Shown piece after piece: positions 15,214 through 15,595 of a stretch of 15,595 bases of DNA. The position numbers were made by a program, and so were the translations under genes. The stretch spans positions 1 to 15,595 of the forward strand of contig JAKISE010000078.1 in NCBI GenBank assembly GCA_021648745.1. The letters run 5' to 3'. The notes beneath the pieces are model-generated. The model made no database searches and was not told where the DNA came from. It was given only the letters and a program-made list of their open reading frames with translations. Each line of letters opens with the position of its first letter. The first letter of the stretch is position 1. Source of the DNA: Cyclobacteriaceae bacterium. GTDB taxonomy: Bacteria > Bacteroidota > Bacteroidia > Cytophagales > Cyclobacteriaceae.

Positions 15214-15595
15214 ATGCAAAAATTAACAATATTATCCATCTTAATCTTAAGTACATTGGTTGCCAACGCACAAGAAGATGCCATTACCAAGTTCTTTTCT
15301 AAATATCAAAACGATGAATCATTTACACAAATAAATATTACAGGACGAATGTTTAGCCTGTTTACAAACTTTGAGGCCGAAGATGAAGAAGACCAAGAAA
15401 TGATTGATGCAGTGAGCAAAGTAAAGGGGCTTAAAATATTAACCAAAGATGACATTTCAAATGGGCAAGCTCTTTATAATGAAGCATTTAAACTTATTGA
15501 CAGCAAAGAATATGAAGAGTTAATGACCATTAGAGAAAAAGACAGTGATATGAAATTCTTGATTAAAGAAAAAGATGGAATTATTGCAGAACTCC
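15214..15595 (+). CDS. Secreted DUF4252-like protein (partial, 3' end outside window)
   Basis: The 127 codons visible begin at the ATG at 15214, six bases after the stop of the anti-sigma-like gene. A signal peptide of about 19 residues (MQKLTILSILILSTLVANA) is followed by a mature start AQED and a helical domain with FFSKYQNDESFTQINITGRMF, then VKGLKILTKDD and a Lys/Glu-rich segment. The pattern of an FxKY start, an INITG-type strand and a KGLKIL segment matches the DUF4252 proteins that are usually encoded behind ECF sigma / anti-sigma pairs in Bacteroidota. Function unknown; the product is exported and probably part of the response controlled by the sigma factor. The rest of the gene is cut by the window edge. 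Confidence 0.78.
   Translation, partial: MQKLTILSILILSTLVANAQEDAITKFFSKYQNDESFTQINITGRMFSLFTNFEAEDEEDQEMIDAVSKVKGLKILTKDDISNGQALYNEAFKLIDSKEYEELMTIREKDSDMKFLIKEKDGIIAEL

Overview
The window looks like chromosomal DNA from an AT-rich member of the Bacteroidota, probably a gliding or T9SS-bearing Flavobacteriales/Cytophagales-type organism. Pointers are a large LamG/Ig-like protein ending in a type IX secretion C-terminal domain, a cbb3-oxidase copper ATPase of FixI/CcoI type, an ECF sigma / anti-sigma / DUF4252-like cluster, the lack of clear Shine-Dalgarno sequences, and a few matches to the Bacteroidota -7 promoter box TAnnTTTG. Nothing here fixes the genus.

Layout. (1) 1-1547, minus: 5' two thirds of a FixI/CcoI-type P1B ATPase, cut by the window edge. 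(2) 1613-5539, minus: 1308-residue secreted protein with three LamG domains separated by Ig-like domains and a T9SS sorting domain. (3) 5540-5856: gene-free stretch holding an intrinsic terminator (minus direction) and a 163-bp MITE-like element with perfect 18-bp terminal inverted repeats and an ATTT target duplication. (4) 8448-5857, minus: DoxX-family membrane protein, cardiolipin synthase and a YceI-like lipoprotein, closely spaced; a secreted metallo-beta-lactamase-fold hydrolase diverges from them (8509-9237, plus). (5) 9238-9615: gap between convergent genes with an orphan 3' coding fragment and a long structured palindrome. (6) 13962-9616, minus: a five-gene unit encoding a membrane-anchored peptidoglycan-binding protein, a coiled-coil protein, a longin/roadblock-like sensor protein, a Ras/Rab-like small GTPase and a soluble PAS-PAS histidine kinase. 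Three of its four junctions are 4-bp ATGA overlaps. (7) 14166-15595, plus: ECF sigma factor, membrane-anchored putative anti-sigma factor and the start of a secreted DUF4252-like protein.

The most interesting part is region 6. A Ras-like GTPase is translationally coupled on one side to a longin-like sensor protein and on the other to a histidine kinase, with a separately encoded peptidoglycan-binding membrane protein and a coiled-coil protein at the head of the unit. I infer a signalling module that ties envelope attachment or position to a GTPase switch and a phosphorelay. The intergenic region upstream of it carries two identical 13-bp repeats with palindromic cores, 23 bp apart, that look like a tandem operator.
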